DNA of 64,000 nucleotides from positions 62,001 to 126,000 of the forward strand of contig CAVSUY010000007.1 in NCBI GenBank assembly GCA_963731035.1, read 5' to 3'. Numbering within the stretch: position 1 is the first letter of the stretch; each line of letters opens with the position of its first letter. This DNA is from JAANXG01 sp963731035. Its GTDB lineage: Bacteria; Pseudomonadota; Gammaproteobacteria; Arenicellales; JAANXG01. Made by a program: the position numbers and the translations under genes. This document shows positions 27,260-37,299 of this stretch, piece after piece. The notes beneath the pieces are model-generated. The model was not told where the DNA came from, did no database searches, and was given only the letters and a program-made list of their open reading frames with translations.

Positions 27260-28803
27260 ACGCGCCCCTGAAGTGCCGGGAAGTCGATGCCCGCGGCCGC
27301 TTCCAGGACTCTTCCGGAGGACACCAATTCCACGGCCCGGTTCAAGTCAGGGGACAGATATCGATCCTGATCCAGGAAAGACACCACGGCGCGCACGGTC
27401 GCCACTACCGTCTCCAACGACTCGCTGGTCCTGAGCGGCCGGCGCAGTTCGATACCCTGGGTGGCGATCAGCAGCTCGATGGCGATAATACGGGCGAGAT
27501 TGGCGTTCATGTCGATGAGCCGCCGGGCGCCGTGGGTGGCCATGGATACGTGATCTTCCTGATTGGCGCTGGTGGGCGTGGAATCAACCGAGCAAGGCGC
27601 GGCGCGCTGCTTGTTCTCGGAGTACAGGGCCGCGGCCGCGATTTCCGCCACCATGAATCCGGAGTTGATGCCCGGGTTCGGAGTGAGGAACGCCGGCAGG
27701 CCGAAGCTGAGCGCCGGGTCCACCAGCATCGCAATACGTCGCTCGGTAATGGAGCCGATTTCGGCGATGGCCAGCGCGAGTTGGTCGGCGGCGAAGGCCA
27801 CGGGCTCAGCATGAAAGTTGCCGCCGGACAGGATCGTTCCGCTGTCCGGAAAGATCAACGGGTTGTCGGTCACCGCGTTGGCCTCGCGCTCGAGCGTGCG
27901 CCCGACCTGGCGCAGCAGATCCAGACAGGCGCCCATGACTTGCGGCTGGCAACGCAGGCAGTACGGATCCTGCACCCGCTCGTCGCCGAACCGATGCGAC
28001 TCGCGGATCTGGGAACCGTACATCAGCTCACGCAGCGCGGTGGCGGCGTCGATCTGGCCGGGGTGGCCGCGAAGATCGTGGATCTCGGCCTCGAAAGGCG
28101 CCGACGACCCCATGCCGGCGTCGGTGCACAGAGCGCCGGTGACCAGCGCGGTGTTGAGCAGGCGATGGGCTTCGAACAACCCGCCCAGCGCCAGTGCGGT
28201 GGAAATCTGGGTGCCGTTGATGAGCGCCAACCCTTCCTTGGCGCTAAGCTCAATGGGCTCGATGCCGGCCCGCGCCAACGCTTCGGCTCCGGCGAGCGTA
28301 TCACTACCGAGGACGGCTTCGCCCTCGCCGATCATCACCGCGGCGAGGTGGGCCAGGGGCGCCAGGTCCCCGGAAGCGCCCACTGAGCCCTGCGCCGGGA
28401 TCAGCGGCGTGACCCCGGCCGTAAGCATTCGCTCGAGAACCTCGATGAGCTGCCAGCGGACACCGGACGCGCCCCGCCCGAGAGACAGGATTTTGAGCGC
28501 CATGGCCAGGCGCACCACCGGCGCTGAAAGCGGATCTCCGACGCCGGCGCAATGGGACAGGATCAGGTTGCGCTGCAGCTGGGCGGTGTCGGACCGCGGA
28601 ATGCGAACATGGGCGAGCTTGCCGAACCCGGTGTTGACGCCATACACGGGATCGTCGCCGGCGGCGGCTTTGGCGACAAGCTCGGCGGAGCGTTCCACCG
28701 AGCGTCGGCAATCGGGGTCCAGCCGGCAGGCGGCCGCGCCTCGATAGATCAGGGCCAGGTCTTCGAGGGTCGTTGCAGGCGGCTTCAAGATCAGCTCGGT
28801 CAT
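27256..28803 (-). CDS. hutH: Histidine ammonia-lyase
   Basis: The 515 residues contain the self-processing ASG triad that forms the MIO cofactor (GSVGASGDLAPLAHL, about residues 143-145), the YGVNTGFG loop and NPGINSGFMVAEIAAAAL..ENK. The enzyme deaminates histidine to urocanate. The gene overlaps hutI by 4 bases upstream and hutG by 4 bases downstream, which indicates a tightly coupled operon. Confidence 0.98.
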   Translation of the reverse strand: MTELILKPPATTLEDLALIYRGAAACRLDPDCRRSVERSAELVAKAAAGDDPVYGVNTGFGKLAHVRIPRSDTAQLQRNLILSHCAGVGDPLSAPVVRLAMALKILSLGRGASGVRWQLIEVLERMLTAGVTPLIPAQGSVGASGDLAPLAHLAAVMIGEGEAVLGSDTLAGAEALARAGIEPIELSAKEGLALINGTQISTALALGGLFEAHRLLNTALVTGALCTDAGMGSSAPFEAEIHDLRGHPGQIDAATALRELMYGSQIRESHRFGDERVQDPYCLRCQPQVMGACLDLLRQVGRTLEREANAVTDNPLIFPDSGTILSGGNFHAEPVAFAADQLALAIAEIGSITERRIAMLVDPALSFGLPAFLTPNPGINSGFMVAEIAAAALYSENKQRAAPCSVDSTPTSANQEDHVSMATHGARRLIDMNANLARIIAIELLIATQGIELRRPLRTSESLETVVATVRAVVSFLDQDRYLSPDLNRAVELVSSGRVLEAAAGIDFPALQGRV

Positions 28804-30071
28804 TGCACGCGTCCTTGGAAGATACGCCGGTCAAGCGGGTTCAATCCCAGGTAGTAAGAGAGCTCGGACGGATGATCGATATTCCAGATTGCGAGATCGG
28901 CGTTCTTGCCCGGTTCCAGGGTACCCGTTTCGCCGTCCAGCCCCAGGGCGCGGGCCGCGTTGCGGGTCATGCCGGCCAGGGCTTCCTCCGGGGTCATGCG
29001 GAACAGGGTGCAGGCCATGTTGAGGATAGCCAGCGGCGAGACGACCGGAGAGGAACCGGGGTTGCAGTCCGTGGCAACGGCCATGGGCACCCCGGCCGCG
29101 CGCAAACTGTCGATGGGCGGCAAACGGGATTCGCCCAGAGTGTAGAAAGCGCCGGGTAGCAGCACGGCCGCGGTCCCCGAGCTCACCATCGCTTGGATGC
29201 CTGCTTCATCCAGGTATTCCAGGTGGTCCGCCGACAAGGCGTTGAATGACGCAGCCAGAGCGGTGCCGTCCGAATTGGACAACTGTTCGGCGTGCAGCTT
29301 GACCGGAAGCCTCAGCTGCCGCGCGGCGACGAAAACAAGGCTGACCTGGGCGGCGGTGAAGGCAATCCGCTCGCAGAAGGCGTCCACCGCATCCGCCAGT
29401 CGTTCGCGGTGAACGGCGGGCAGCACGGACTCGCAGAGGTACTCTATATAATCGTCGGCGCGTCCCTGGTATTCCGGGGGAACGGCGTGGGCGCCGAGAA
29501 AGGTGGTCCTGATCCTCACCGGCCTGATGTCCTCGATGCGCCGGGCGGTGCGCAGCATCTTGATTTCGGTCTCCAGGTCCAGACCATAGCCGGATTTGAT
29601 CTCGATGACGGCGGCGCCCTCGCCGATCATCCGGTCCACGCGCGTGAGGGCGCTCTCCAGAAGCTCGTCTTCCGAAGCCGCGCGTGTGGCGTTTACGGTT
29701 GACAAGATACCGCCCCCGGCGCGGGCGATCTCCTCGTAGCTGGCGCCCTCGAGGCGCATTTCGAATTCGCGAGCCCGGTTGCCGCCGTAGACCAAGTGAG
29801 TATGGCAGTCGATCAGCGCCGGCGTGACGACTCGGCCCGCCAAATCCTCGACCGGGACTTCCTTGAAGTCGTCGGGCAGGTCTGTTGCCGGGCCGAGCCA
29901 CTCAATGAGTTGGTCGCGAATCACCAGGGCGCCGTTGTCGACCAGGCCGTAGGATTCGCCGTCGCCGGTCATCGTGGCGAGCGTGGCGTTGGTCAGCAGA
30001 ATATCGGCGCCGGGCAAGTAGTCTCCAGACAGGTCGTCAATGGCGGTATGGTTCGGAAAATGTACATACAT
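28800..30071 (-). CDS. hutI: Imidazolonepropionase
   Basis: The start is placed at the ATG at 30071 (423 residues); the frame stays open to 30398, but that part runs into the divergent hutF gene. The family begins at ADILLTNATLATM. Metal ligands are visible in PALIDCHTHLVYGGNRA, LPVKLHAEQ and SADHLEYLDEAG, and the DCNPGSSP segment is typical. It hydrolyses imidazolone propionate to formiminoglutamate, third step of histidine degradation. First gene of the minus-strand hut operon. Confidence 0.96.
   Translation of the reverse strand: MYVHFPNHTAIDDLSGDYLPGADILLTNATLATMTGDGESYGLVDNGALVIRDQLIEWLGPATDLPDDFKEVPVEDLAGRVVTPALIDCHTHLVYGGNRAREFEMRLEGASYEEIARAGGGILSTVNATRAASEDELLESALTRVDRMIGEGAAVIEIKSGYGLDLETEIKMLRTARRIEDIRPVRIRTTFLGAHAVPPEYQGRADDYIEYLCESVLPAVHRERLADAVDAFCERIAFTAAQVSLVFVAARQLRLPVKLHAEQLSNSDGTALAASFNALSADHLEYLDEAGIQAMVSSGTAAVLLPGAFYTLGESRLPPIDSLRAAGVPMAVATDCNPGSSPVVSPLAILNMACTLFRMTPEEALAGMTRNAARALGLDGETGTLEPGKNADLAIWNIDHPSELSYYLGLNPLDRRIFQGRVQ
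30060..30071. promoter_or_regulatory. Candidate HutC-like site TGTATGTACA at the hutI start
   Basis: On the minus strand the first codons of hutI read ATGTATGTACAT, containing the palindrome ATGTACAT (30060-30067). Sites of the form TGTATGTACA are known for HutC repressors of the GntR family. The position between the divergent hutI and hutF genes fits, although overlap with the start codon is unusual and hutC itself is not in the window. Confidence 0.3.
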
Positions 30072-30147
30072 CACTACGGGGTGTCTATAAAATCGATCCG
30101 GCCAACGGCCGCGGCACTTGTATTCCAACACTGACTCGATGCAGGAC

Positions 30148-31528
30148 ATGATGGAAAGACTTTTTGCAAAGCGGGCATTGCTCCCCAACGGGTGGGCGAA
30201 CGACGTCCGCGTCACCATCGGCAACGATGGCCGGATCGATTCGGTGGTAGAGCGGCATCGAGCTCGATCCTTCGGATACCGATCTTGGGGAACGTATCCT
30301 GCTTCCCGCCCAGTGCAATCTGCACAGTCATGCTTTTCAAAGAGTGATGGCGGGTATGACGGAGTATCGTACCGCGGGGCGGGACAACTTCTGGACATGG
30401 CGGGACTTGATGTATCGTTTCGTTGACCGGATAACGCCGCAGCAGATGGAGGCTATCGCGGCGCTGGTGTATACGGAGATGCTGGAGTGCGGTTATGCGG
30501 CGGTCGGCGAGTTCCATTACATTCACCACCGGCCCAGCGGACATCCCTACGACCGAATCACGGAGACCACGGAACGCATCTTCGCGGCGGCCAACGACAC
30601 CGGGATCGGTCTCACCCATTTGCCGGTGCTGTATTCATACGGCGGCGCCGGCGAGCAGGCCCTGAAGTCGGGACAGATTCGCTTCGCCAACGATCTCGAC
30701 CAATATGTGAGCCTGGTAGACGAGGCCCGGAGCCTGGCATGCCGGGATCTCAGCCAGGACGCCCGGATCGGGGTTGCACCCCATTCGTTGCGGGCTACCT
30801 CGCCACAGCAACTGCAGTCGATCACCCGCTCATTCCGACATGGGCCCATTCATATTCATATCGCCGAGCAACCGGCGGAGGTGCATGAGGTCGAGGAGTG
30901 GCTGGGCGAGCGCCCCGTGGCGTGGCTGCTGCACCACCTCGAAATCGGCGACGGCTGGTGCCTGGTGCATGCCACCCACATGACGGAAACCGAGACGCGA
31001 GAGTGCGCGCGATCGGGCGCCACCGCGGGTCTGTGCCCCATCACCGAATCGAATCTGGGGGACGGGATCTTCGACGGCGCCGCGTTTCTCGAGGCAGGCG
31101 GAAGGTTCGGTGTCGGCTCCGATTCGAACGTGCGGATTTCACTCTCGGAAGAGCTTCGGACACTGGAGTACAGTCAGCGGCTGCGCGACAAGGCGAGGAA
31201 CGTGCTGCTCGTCGGCGAAGGGTCCGTCGGGGCCTCGCTGTATCGAGGTGCCCTGCAAGGCGGTGCCCAGGCGCTTGGTCGTGAATCGGGAGCCATCCAG
31301 GCCGGCCTGTGCGCGGACCTGGTGGCCCTCAACGGTGAAGACGTTACCTTCGACGGACTGCACGGAGACTCGCTGCTGGATGCATGGATATTCGCGGCCG
31401 ACGACCGGGTGGTCGCGGATGTCTGGTCGGCGGGACGCCATTGCGTGACCGAAGGACGGCACGTGGGCCGGGAGCGGATTGTTGCACGATACAAGCAGGA
31501 GACCCGGGCGCTTCTCGAGTCGTTGTGA
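30148..31528 (+). pseudogene. hutF: Formimidoylglutamate deiminase, interrupted by an apparent +1 frameshift
   Basis: The N-terminus (MMERLFAKRALLPNGWANDVRVTIGNDGRIDSVVE, starting at 30148 or 30151) lies in one frame. From 30254 the family sequence continues in the next frame (GIELDPSDTDLGERILLPAQ, CNLHSHAFQRVMAGMTEYR). One extra base near 30250-30254 explains the switch; the downstream frame has a TAG at 30248. The rest is intact to 31528: metal ligands NLHSHAFQR, IHIAEQPAEV, LVHATHMT and FGVGSDSNVRIS. An internal GTG at 30344 gives an uninterrupted but truncated frame lacking the HxH metal site. HutF deiminates formiminoglutamate to formylglutamate for HutG. Either the gene is broken or the sequence has an indel. 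Confidence 0.85.
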
Positions 31529-31604
31529 CCATCGACACAGAGCAACCCGCATCGCCGCCGTCCGCCTTCGCGAAACGCGCGCAAGCCTTCTCTCGGACAG
31601 GCTC

Positions 31605-32333
31605 CTAGTTGAAAACCCGGGGGCCCGTAACCTGCCGGTTCGAGAAGAGCCGCGAGACCCGCTTTTCGAAGGGTACCCGGATAATCAGGTTGTTCTCGAT
31701 GAGTTGCACTTCCGTGTCGCTGAGGTCCGGCTTTCCGGCTACGCACACATGATCAATCATCAATCCGTAATTCTTGAAATTGTTGCGGATCTCGTAGCCG
31801 TGTCCGCGCTTGCCCCGTGAGAAGCGGTCGTCATCGAACTGCTTATCGTCGGAAAAGAACTGGAACAGGGTGAACTGCGAGAAGCAGGGTGCGCCGGACT
31901 GGACGGCCTGGATGTGCTCGCGACTGTTGTCGAACAGGCGACCCCTGGGGCCCAGGTTCACGGAAGCGCCGTTCATGGGCGCGTAGGCGCAGCCCGCGGA
32001 ACGGGCGACGTAGTAGGCGAGGGCGTCGTCGCCGAGCATGGCGGCCATGTTCTTCACCCCCTGGTCCGGAGCACCGGTACCGAGGGAATTCATGATGACG
32101 TCCGTGTAGCCGTCGATCAGCTCCTTGCGCTCGGATTCGTAGGCTTCGCTGTTGTAGCTGCGGCTATAAACCTCGGTGACAAACTCGTTGAAGCGGGGAT
32201 CGGCTTCGGTGGCCACGAAGATGTGGCTGGTTTCCTCGCGGGGCACGCCGCAAAAAATGGTCATCTGCTCCCGGTGCTGAGCCAGGAGCTCATTTGCAAT
32301 CAGTTGGTCCGAGTAGTCGCCGAGTATGATCAT
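31605..32333 (-). CDS. Hypothetical protein, family not recognised
   Basis: I do not recognise this protein. The ATG at 32333 gives 242 residues; a GTG at 32372 is in frame upstream. The composition is that of a real protein: MIILGDYSDQLIANELLAQH, REETSHIFVATEADPRFNEF, VIMNSLGTGAPDQGVKNMAAM, NGASVNLGPRGRLFDNS and C-terminal SRLFSNRQVTGPRVFN. No signal peptide or membrane helix is seen. Several Phe- and Asp-rich loops occur (FTLFQFFSDDKQFDDDRFSRGKRG, read in two parts). It converges with hutF, 76 bases apart, and lies upstream of a 600-base gap. It could be an enzyme or a stress protein; no function is claimed. Confidence 0.7.
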   Translation of the reverse strand: MIILGDYSDQLIANELLAQHREQMTIFCGVPREETSHIFVATEADPRFNEFVTEVYSRSYNSEAYESERKELIDGYTDVIMNSLGTGAPDQGVKNMAAMLGDDALAYYVARSAGCAYAPMNGASVNLGPRGRLFDNSREHIQAVQSGAPCFSQFTLFQFFSDDKQFDDDRFSRGKRGHGYEIRNNFKNYGLMIDHVCVAGKPDLSDTEVQLIENNLIIRVPFEKRVSRLFSNRQVTGPRVFN

Positions 32334-32936
32334 AAAGTTACCGAGTATCTCCGCTTTGTTATCGTTCCTCACCGATAGATTAATGAAAGAACACTGAACT
32401 CCGTTTCGACCGTCACTCCGGGGGACGCCGATCGTTCCCACGCCGAGCGCCGACCGTTCGGGCGTGCCCGATACATATATCCGTGTCGCAAAGCCAAGTG
32501 ACAGCGGCCGATTGTGCCGGTGTTCACCAACCCCCCGTGAGAACATGCGAGGATTGCGGCGGCGTCCCGGAACGAGCGCCGGGTCGCGGACGCCGCAAAG
32601 CGGCACTCGGGCGGGTTCCGGATGGGGCCCCGAAAAGATCGAAGCCCCCTCCCTGTCCGCCGGGGATGCGTGCCGCCAGCACGTTCCGCATATTCTTTGC
32701 CACAAATCCTTAACTTTTTCAAGAGATTGTCATGAAACCTGGGCTGAATGCCCGCCTTCCGGAGGGAGACCGGCCGCGACGGTAGGGCGATTGTTCGGGT
32801 AGATCCAGCGTAAACAAGGGACCGACCCCGGCTCTTCGAACGTCCCCCAAGTCAACGGCAGGCACTTGCGGCCGCTCGGGGTGACAGCGCGCCTACACGT
32901 GGATACATTGGGCCGCGTTCCAATTCAGGAGTCGTC
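32334..32936. other. 603-base region without a supported gene
   Basis: Only short overlapping frames in all phases with no family features. The last 230 bases before the 5-formyl-THF cyclo-ligase gene contain short hairpins (GGGCTGAATGCCC near 32741). In gammaproteobacteria the 6S RNA gene commonly lies just upstream of this cyclo-ligase, but I could not recognise its conserved arms here. No tRNA or terminator was seen. Confidence 0.5.
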
Positions 32937-33542
32937 ATGGAGCCGTCCAAAGGGGGTAAACGCTGGCGCCGGGAAGTGCGCAAGGATCTCATCAATGCGC
33001 GCCTCGCGGCGGGTCGGCCGCAGCGCGATCGCTGGAACGCGGTCATCGAGACCCGGCTGCGCGAACTGCTTGCCGAGCCCGAGGGGCGGGTATTCGGCCT
33101 GTGTTGGCCGTTCAAGGGCGAGTTCGACGCGCGTGAGGTGGCCGGAGATCTCGTCAAGCAGGGCGGCCGGGCGGCTCTCCCCGTAGTGGTGCGCCCGCGC
33201 GAGCCGCTGGAGTTCTGGCGATGGAAGCCGGGTGATCCCATCGAACGGGGCGCATACCAGATTCCGATTCCGAGAGCGCGGCAAGTCGTCCAGCCGGATG
33301 TTCTGCTCGTACCCCTGGTCGGTTTCGATGCGGGCTGCTACCGGCTAGGCTATGGCAGTGGTTATTTCGACCGGACCATCGCCGCCATGGGCCGCAAGCC
33401 ACTGGCTATTGGCCTCGGTTACGAATTGTCACGGCTGGACACCATCTTCCCGCGGAGCCACGACATTCCAATGGATTACATCGTTACCGAGGAACACCTG
33501 CTCCGCCGTCCAGTCAGGCCGCGGTCGGTGCCGGGCCGGTAA
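32937..33542 (+). CDS. fau: 5-formyltetrahydrofolate cyclo-ligase
   Basis: The ATG at 32937 follows CAGGAG. The 201 residues contain the N-terminal RREVRKDLINARLAAG basic helix, FGLCWPFKGEFDAR, the substrate/ATP site VPLVGFDAGCYRLGYGSGYFDRTIA and IGLGYELSRLDTIFPRSHDIPMDYIVTEE, all typical. It converts 5-formyl-THF to methenyl-THF with ATP in folate salvage. It converges with ettA, 28 bases apart. Confidence 0.95.
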   Translation: MEPSKGGKRWRREVRKDLINARLAAGRPQRDRWNAVIETRLRELLAEPEGRVFGLCWPFKGEFDAREVAGDLVKQGGRAALPVVVRPREPLEFWRWKPGDPIERGAYQIPIPRARQVVQPDVLLVPLVGFDAGCYRLGYGSGYFDRTIAAMGRKPLAIGLGYELSRLDTIFPRSHDIPMDYIVTEEHLLRRPVRPRSVPGR

Positions 33543-33570
33543 GGCTGCGGAACGAGGCACGGTCGGCTCG

Positions 33571-35238
<1,668 letters not shown>

Positions 35239-35361
35239 CGGGTTCTCGAGGCTTGAATTGAAAGAGGATGGATATGCCGCGCTTCGAAGTGCGCGCGAGA
35301 CCTGCGTATTATGGGAAACAACGGCTGTCGTCGTCCATGATGTTTTTCCGGAAGTTTCAGC

Positions 35362-36381
35362 GTGAACAAGCGGACCAAGAACCGGTTGTGGTTGTCGGCG
35401 TATTTCGTCGCCGGCTCCACCGTGGGCGCTTACCTGATCTACAAGCTGGTCACGGAGTTCGGCTCTCTGGCCGGCATCGACACCATTGTCGATACCATCC
35501 CCGTGGCTCTGCTCGTAGTGGCGTATTTCCCGGTCCCCCTGTGGGCGGCGACCCAGTCGTGGCGTCTGCTGTTTCCGCCGGGTGAAGTGCCGGCGCGCCG
35601 ATCCTCGACGGAGCTGACCTGGATCGGCCTGAGCGTGAACTGGCTTCTCCCGGCGGCTCTGGTGGGCGGCGAGTTGGTTAAGTTTCGCCTGGCGCTGCAA
35701 TGGGGGTCGAAGGTCGAGGACCTGGCCGCCAGTCTGGTGGGGGACAAGACCATTCAGGTGGCTACGCAGGCCCTGTATGCCCTGCTCGGCGTATCCGTAC
35801 TCGCGTGGTCCGGCGAGCAGGTGGCAGGGAACGTCCAGGACGCCGCCGGATTCGTCCTGTTCTGCGCGGCGGTGTACCTGTTCTATCGCCTGCAGCGGGC
35901 CGGGTTGTTTGCAGGCGCGGCACGGCGCCTGCAGTCATTGGTGCGGAACCGTGAGGAGCTGGAGATCAAAGGCGGTCGGATCGACGCGGCAATCGACGAT
36001 ATGTACCGCCGCGGCGCGCGGTGGTGGGGAGCGGTGGCCTGGCGCATGGCGTTTCGCCTGTTGATGGCCGCCGAGGTCGCCCTGGTGCTCTGGTGGCTGG
36101 AACAGCCGCTGGCGGCGGTGAAAATCCTCGCCCTGGAGAGTATCGCGCAGGCATCACGCGCCGCGGCCGTGGTGATCCCTGCCGCTATCGGTGCCCAGGA
36201 AGCCGCCATCGTGGCCGCAGGGCTGGTTCTCGGTTATCCCGCCGAAGTCCTGATCGCGCTGGCTGTCGTCAAACGTGCCCGCGAGCTGATTATCGGGGGG
36301 TTGGGGCTGGTCGACTGGCAGATCCGCGAATCGCAATCGTTGTTCGGGAGACACAAAGGGAAGATAGGCGGCCCGAATTAG
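35362..36381 (+). CDS. Lysylphosphatidylglycerol synthase transmembrane-region-like protein
   Basis: GTG start at 35362 behind GGAAG. The 339 residues have about eight hydrophobic segments of the UPF0104/LPG-synthase TM family (LLVVAYFPVPLWAATQSWRLL, NWLLPAALVGGELVKFRLA, VIPAAIGAQEAAIVAAGLVLGYPAEVLI, KRARELIIGGLGLVDW). The catalytic aminoacyl-transfer domain of MprF is absent. Related stand-alone proteins act as lipid flippase-like or hopanoid-associated (HpnL) proteins; which lipid is handled here cannot be told. Confidence 0.85.
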   Translation: MNKRTKNRLWLSAYFVAGSTVGAYLIYKLVTEFGSLAGIDTIVDTIPVALLVVAYFPVPLWAATQSWRLLFPPGEVPARRSSTELTWIGLSVNWLLPAALVGGELVKFRLALQWGSKVEDLAASLVGDKTIQVATQALYALLGVSVLAWSGEQVAGNVQDAAGFVLFCAAVYLFYRLQRAGLFAGAARRLQSLVRNREELEIKGGRIDAAIDDMYRRGARWWGAVAWRMAFRLLMAAEVALVLWWLEQPLAAVKILALESIAQASRAAAVVIPAAIGAQEAAIVAAGLVLGYPAEVLIALAVVKRARELIIGGLGLVDWQIRESQSLFGRHKGKIGGPN

Positions 36382-36412
36382 GCCGGGCGAGAGCGTCGGC
36401 GGCGCGGGCAGT

Positions 36413-37180
36413 TCAGTCGGTACCGGAACTGCCGCTGCCGTCGGAACCGTCGCCGCCGTCGGAACCGCCGCTGCCATCGGAACCGCCGCTGTCGTCGGTA
36501 CCGCCGTTGCCGTCGGTACCGCTGGCGCCATCGGAACTGCCGCTGCCACCGCCCTCTCCCTCGGTCCCCGATTGGTCTTGGGCGCTCTGGTCATTGCCCG
36601 TTCCCTGGCCGGTGGCGCCGTTGTCGGTCCCGTCGTCGCCGCTGTTGTCTCCCTGTGCGTCCTCATTGGCCGGCTCGTTCGGCTCGACCTTGACATCTTC
36701 CGCGGCCGCGGTGCCCTGGCCGGTATGCAGGATGACGTTGTCGACTCGCACATGGGACCCGGCCGGCACCGTCCCGATGGGCAGAGCGATCGGTCCGTCG
36801 GTGGCCACCACGAAGGTCAGTACGAAATCGTCGCTGGGTGTTACCCCCTCGAGATGGAAGCCGCCACTGCCGTCCGTCGTGGCTTTTCGCCCTCCGCCAG
36901 TGACCTGAATGCCCGCCAGGGTTCCGGACTGGGCGTTGGCGACAGTGGTGGCCAGCCGTGACAGCGCCGCGAGCACGCGCCTGCTGACAAACGGATTGTC
37001 ACGCTGCTGCATCTCGGCGACCACCTGCGAGATGTTTCCGGTGATGGTGGTGATTCCCGTCCCGCCGATGCCGGAGCCGCCCGCTCCCGCGGTGTACGTA
37101 CCCCCGCCGCACGAAGTCAGCGCCAGGGTCAGTGCCAGCAGCACAGCGGTCAGGTACTTCTGTATCGCGTTCTCGGCCAT
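36413..37180 (-). CDS. Secreted lipoprotein with regulatory-like beta domain and acidic Gly/Ser/Asp tail
   Basis: The ATG at 37180 (255 residues) starts a lipoprotein signal with lipobox LTSC (YLTAVLLALTLALTSCGGG); the open frame upstream is not needed. A short beta domain follows (GTLAGIQVTGGGRKATTDGSGGFHLEGVTP), of the carboxypeptidase-regulatory-like type. The last 90 residues are a low-complexity acidic tail (repeats of DGSGGSDGG type). Its layout matches the lipoprotein at 38411, on the other side of the DUF6502 gene. A 21-bp palindrome shared with that gene lies about 50 bases upstream of the start. The role is unknown; probably exposed on the cell surface. Confidence 0.8.
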   Translation of the reverse strand: MAENAIQKYLTAVLLALTLALTSCGGGTYTAGAGGSGIGGTGITTITGNISQVVAEMQQRDNPFVSRRVLAALSRLATTVANAQSGTLAGIQVTGGGRKATTDGSGGFHLEGVTPSDDFVLTFVVATDGPIALPIGTVPAGSHVRVDNVILHTGQGTAAAEDVKVEPNEPANEDAQGDNSGDDGTDNGATGQGTGNDQSAQDQSGTEGEGGGSGSSDGASGTDGNGGTDDSGGSDGSGGSDGGDGSDGSGSSGTD

Positions 37181-37228
37181 GTGAAAGGGCGGCAGGACAG
37201 CCCGGTGGGTCTGGAGCTTGGCGAACAT

Positions 37229-37249
37229 ATGTGGGATGTATTCCCACGT
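37229..37249. promoter_or_regulatory. 21-bp palindromic site, copy 1 (GTGGGA-N5-TCCCAC)
   Basis: GTGGGA TGTAT TCCCAC at 37231-37247, flanked by AT before and GT after. The same half-sites, spacing and flanks recur at 38319-38339 in reverse orientation. Here it lies in the divergent interval between the lipoprotein (start 37180) and DUF6502 (start 37300), just before a TATAAT box at 37254-37259 on the plus strand. It is therefore placed to control both genes. Confidence 0.7.
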
Positions 37250-37299
37250 CAAGTATAATCAACTCACTGTCAGACCACGTGTAGCGAAGGCCCGACCCA

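Noticed and set aside
30072..30398. N-terminal extension of hutI to 30398
   Set aside because: The open frame overlaps the divergent hutF coding region and has no imidazolonepropionase similarity; family similarity begins after 30071.
32700..32936. 6S RNA gene upstream of the cyclo-ligase
   Set aside because: Position is right, but I could not see the conserved central bubble and closing stem; kept only as something to test with a covariance model.
35239..35700. N-terminal extension of ettA to 35700
   Set aside because: It is antisense to the LPG-synthase-like gene, and the ATG at 35238 gives the exact EttA length of 555 residues.
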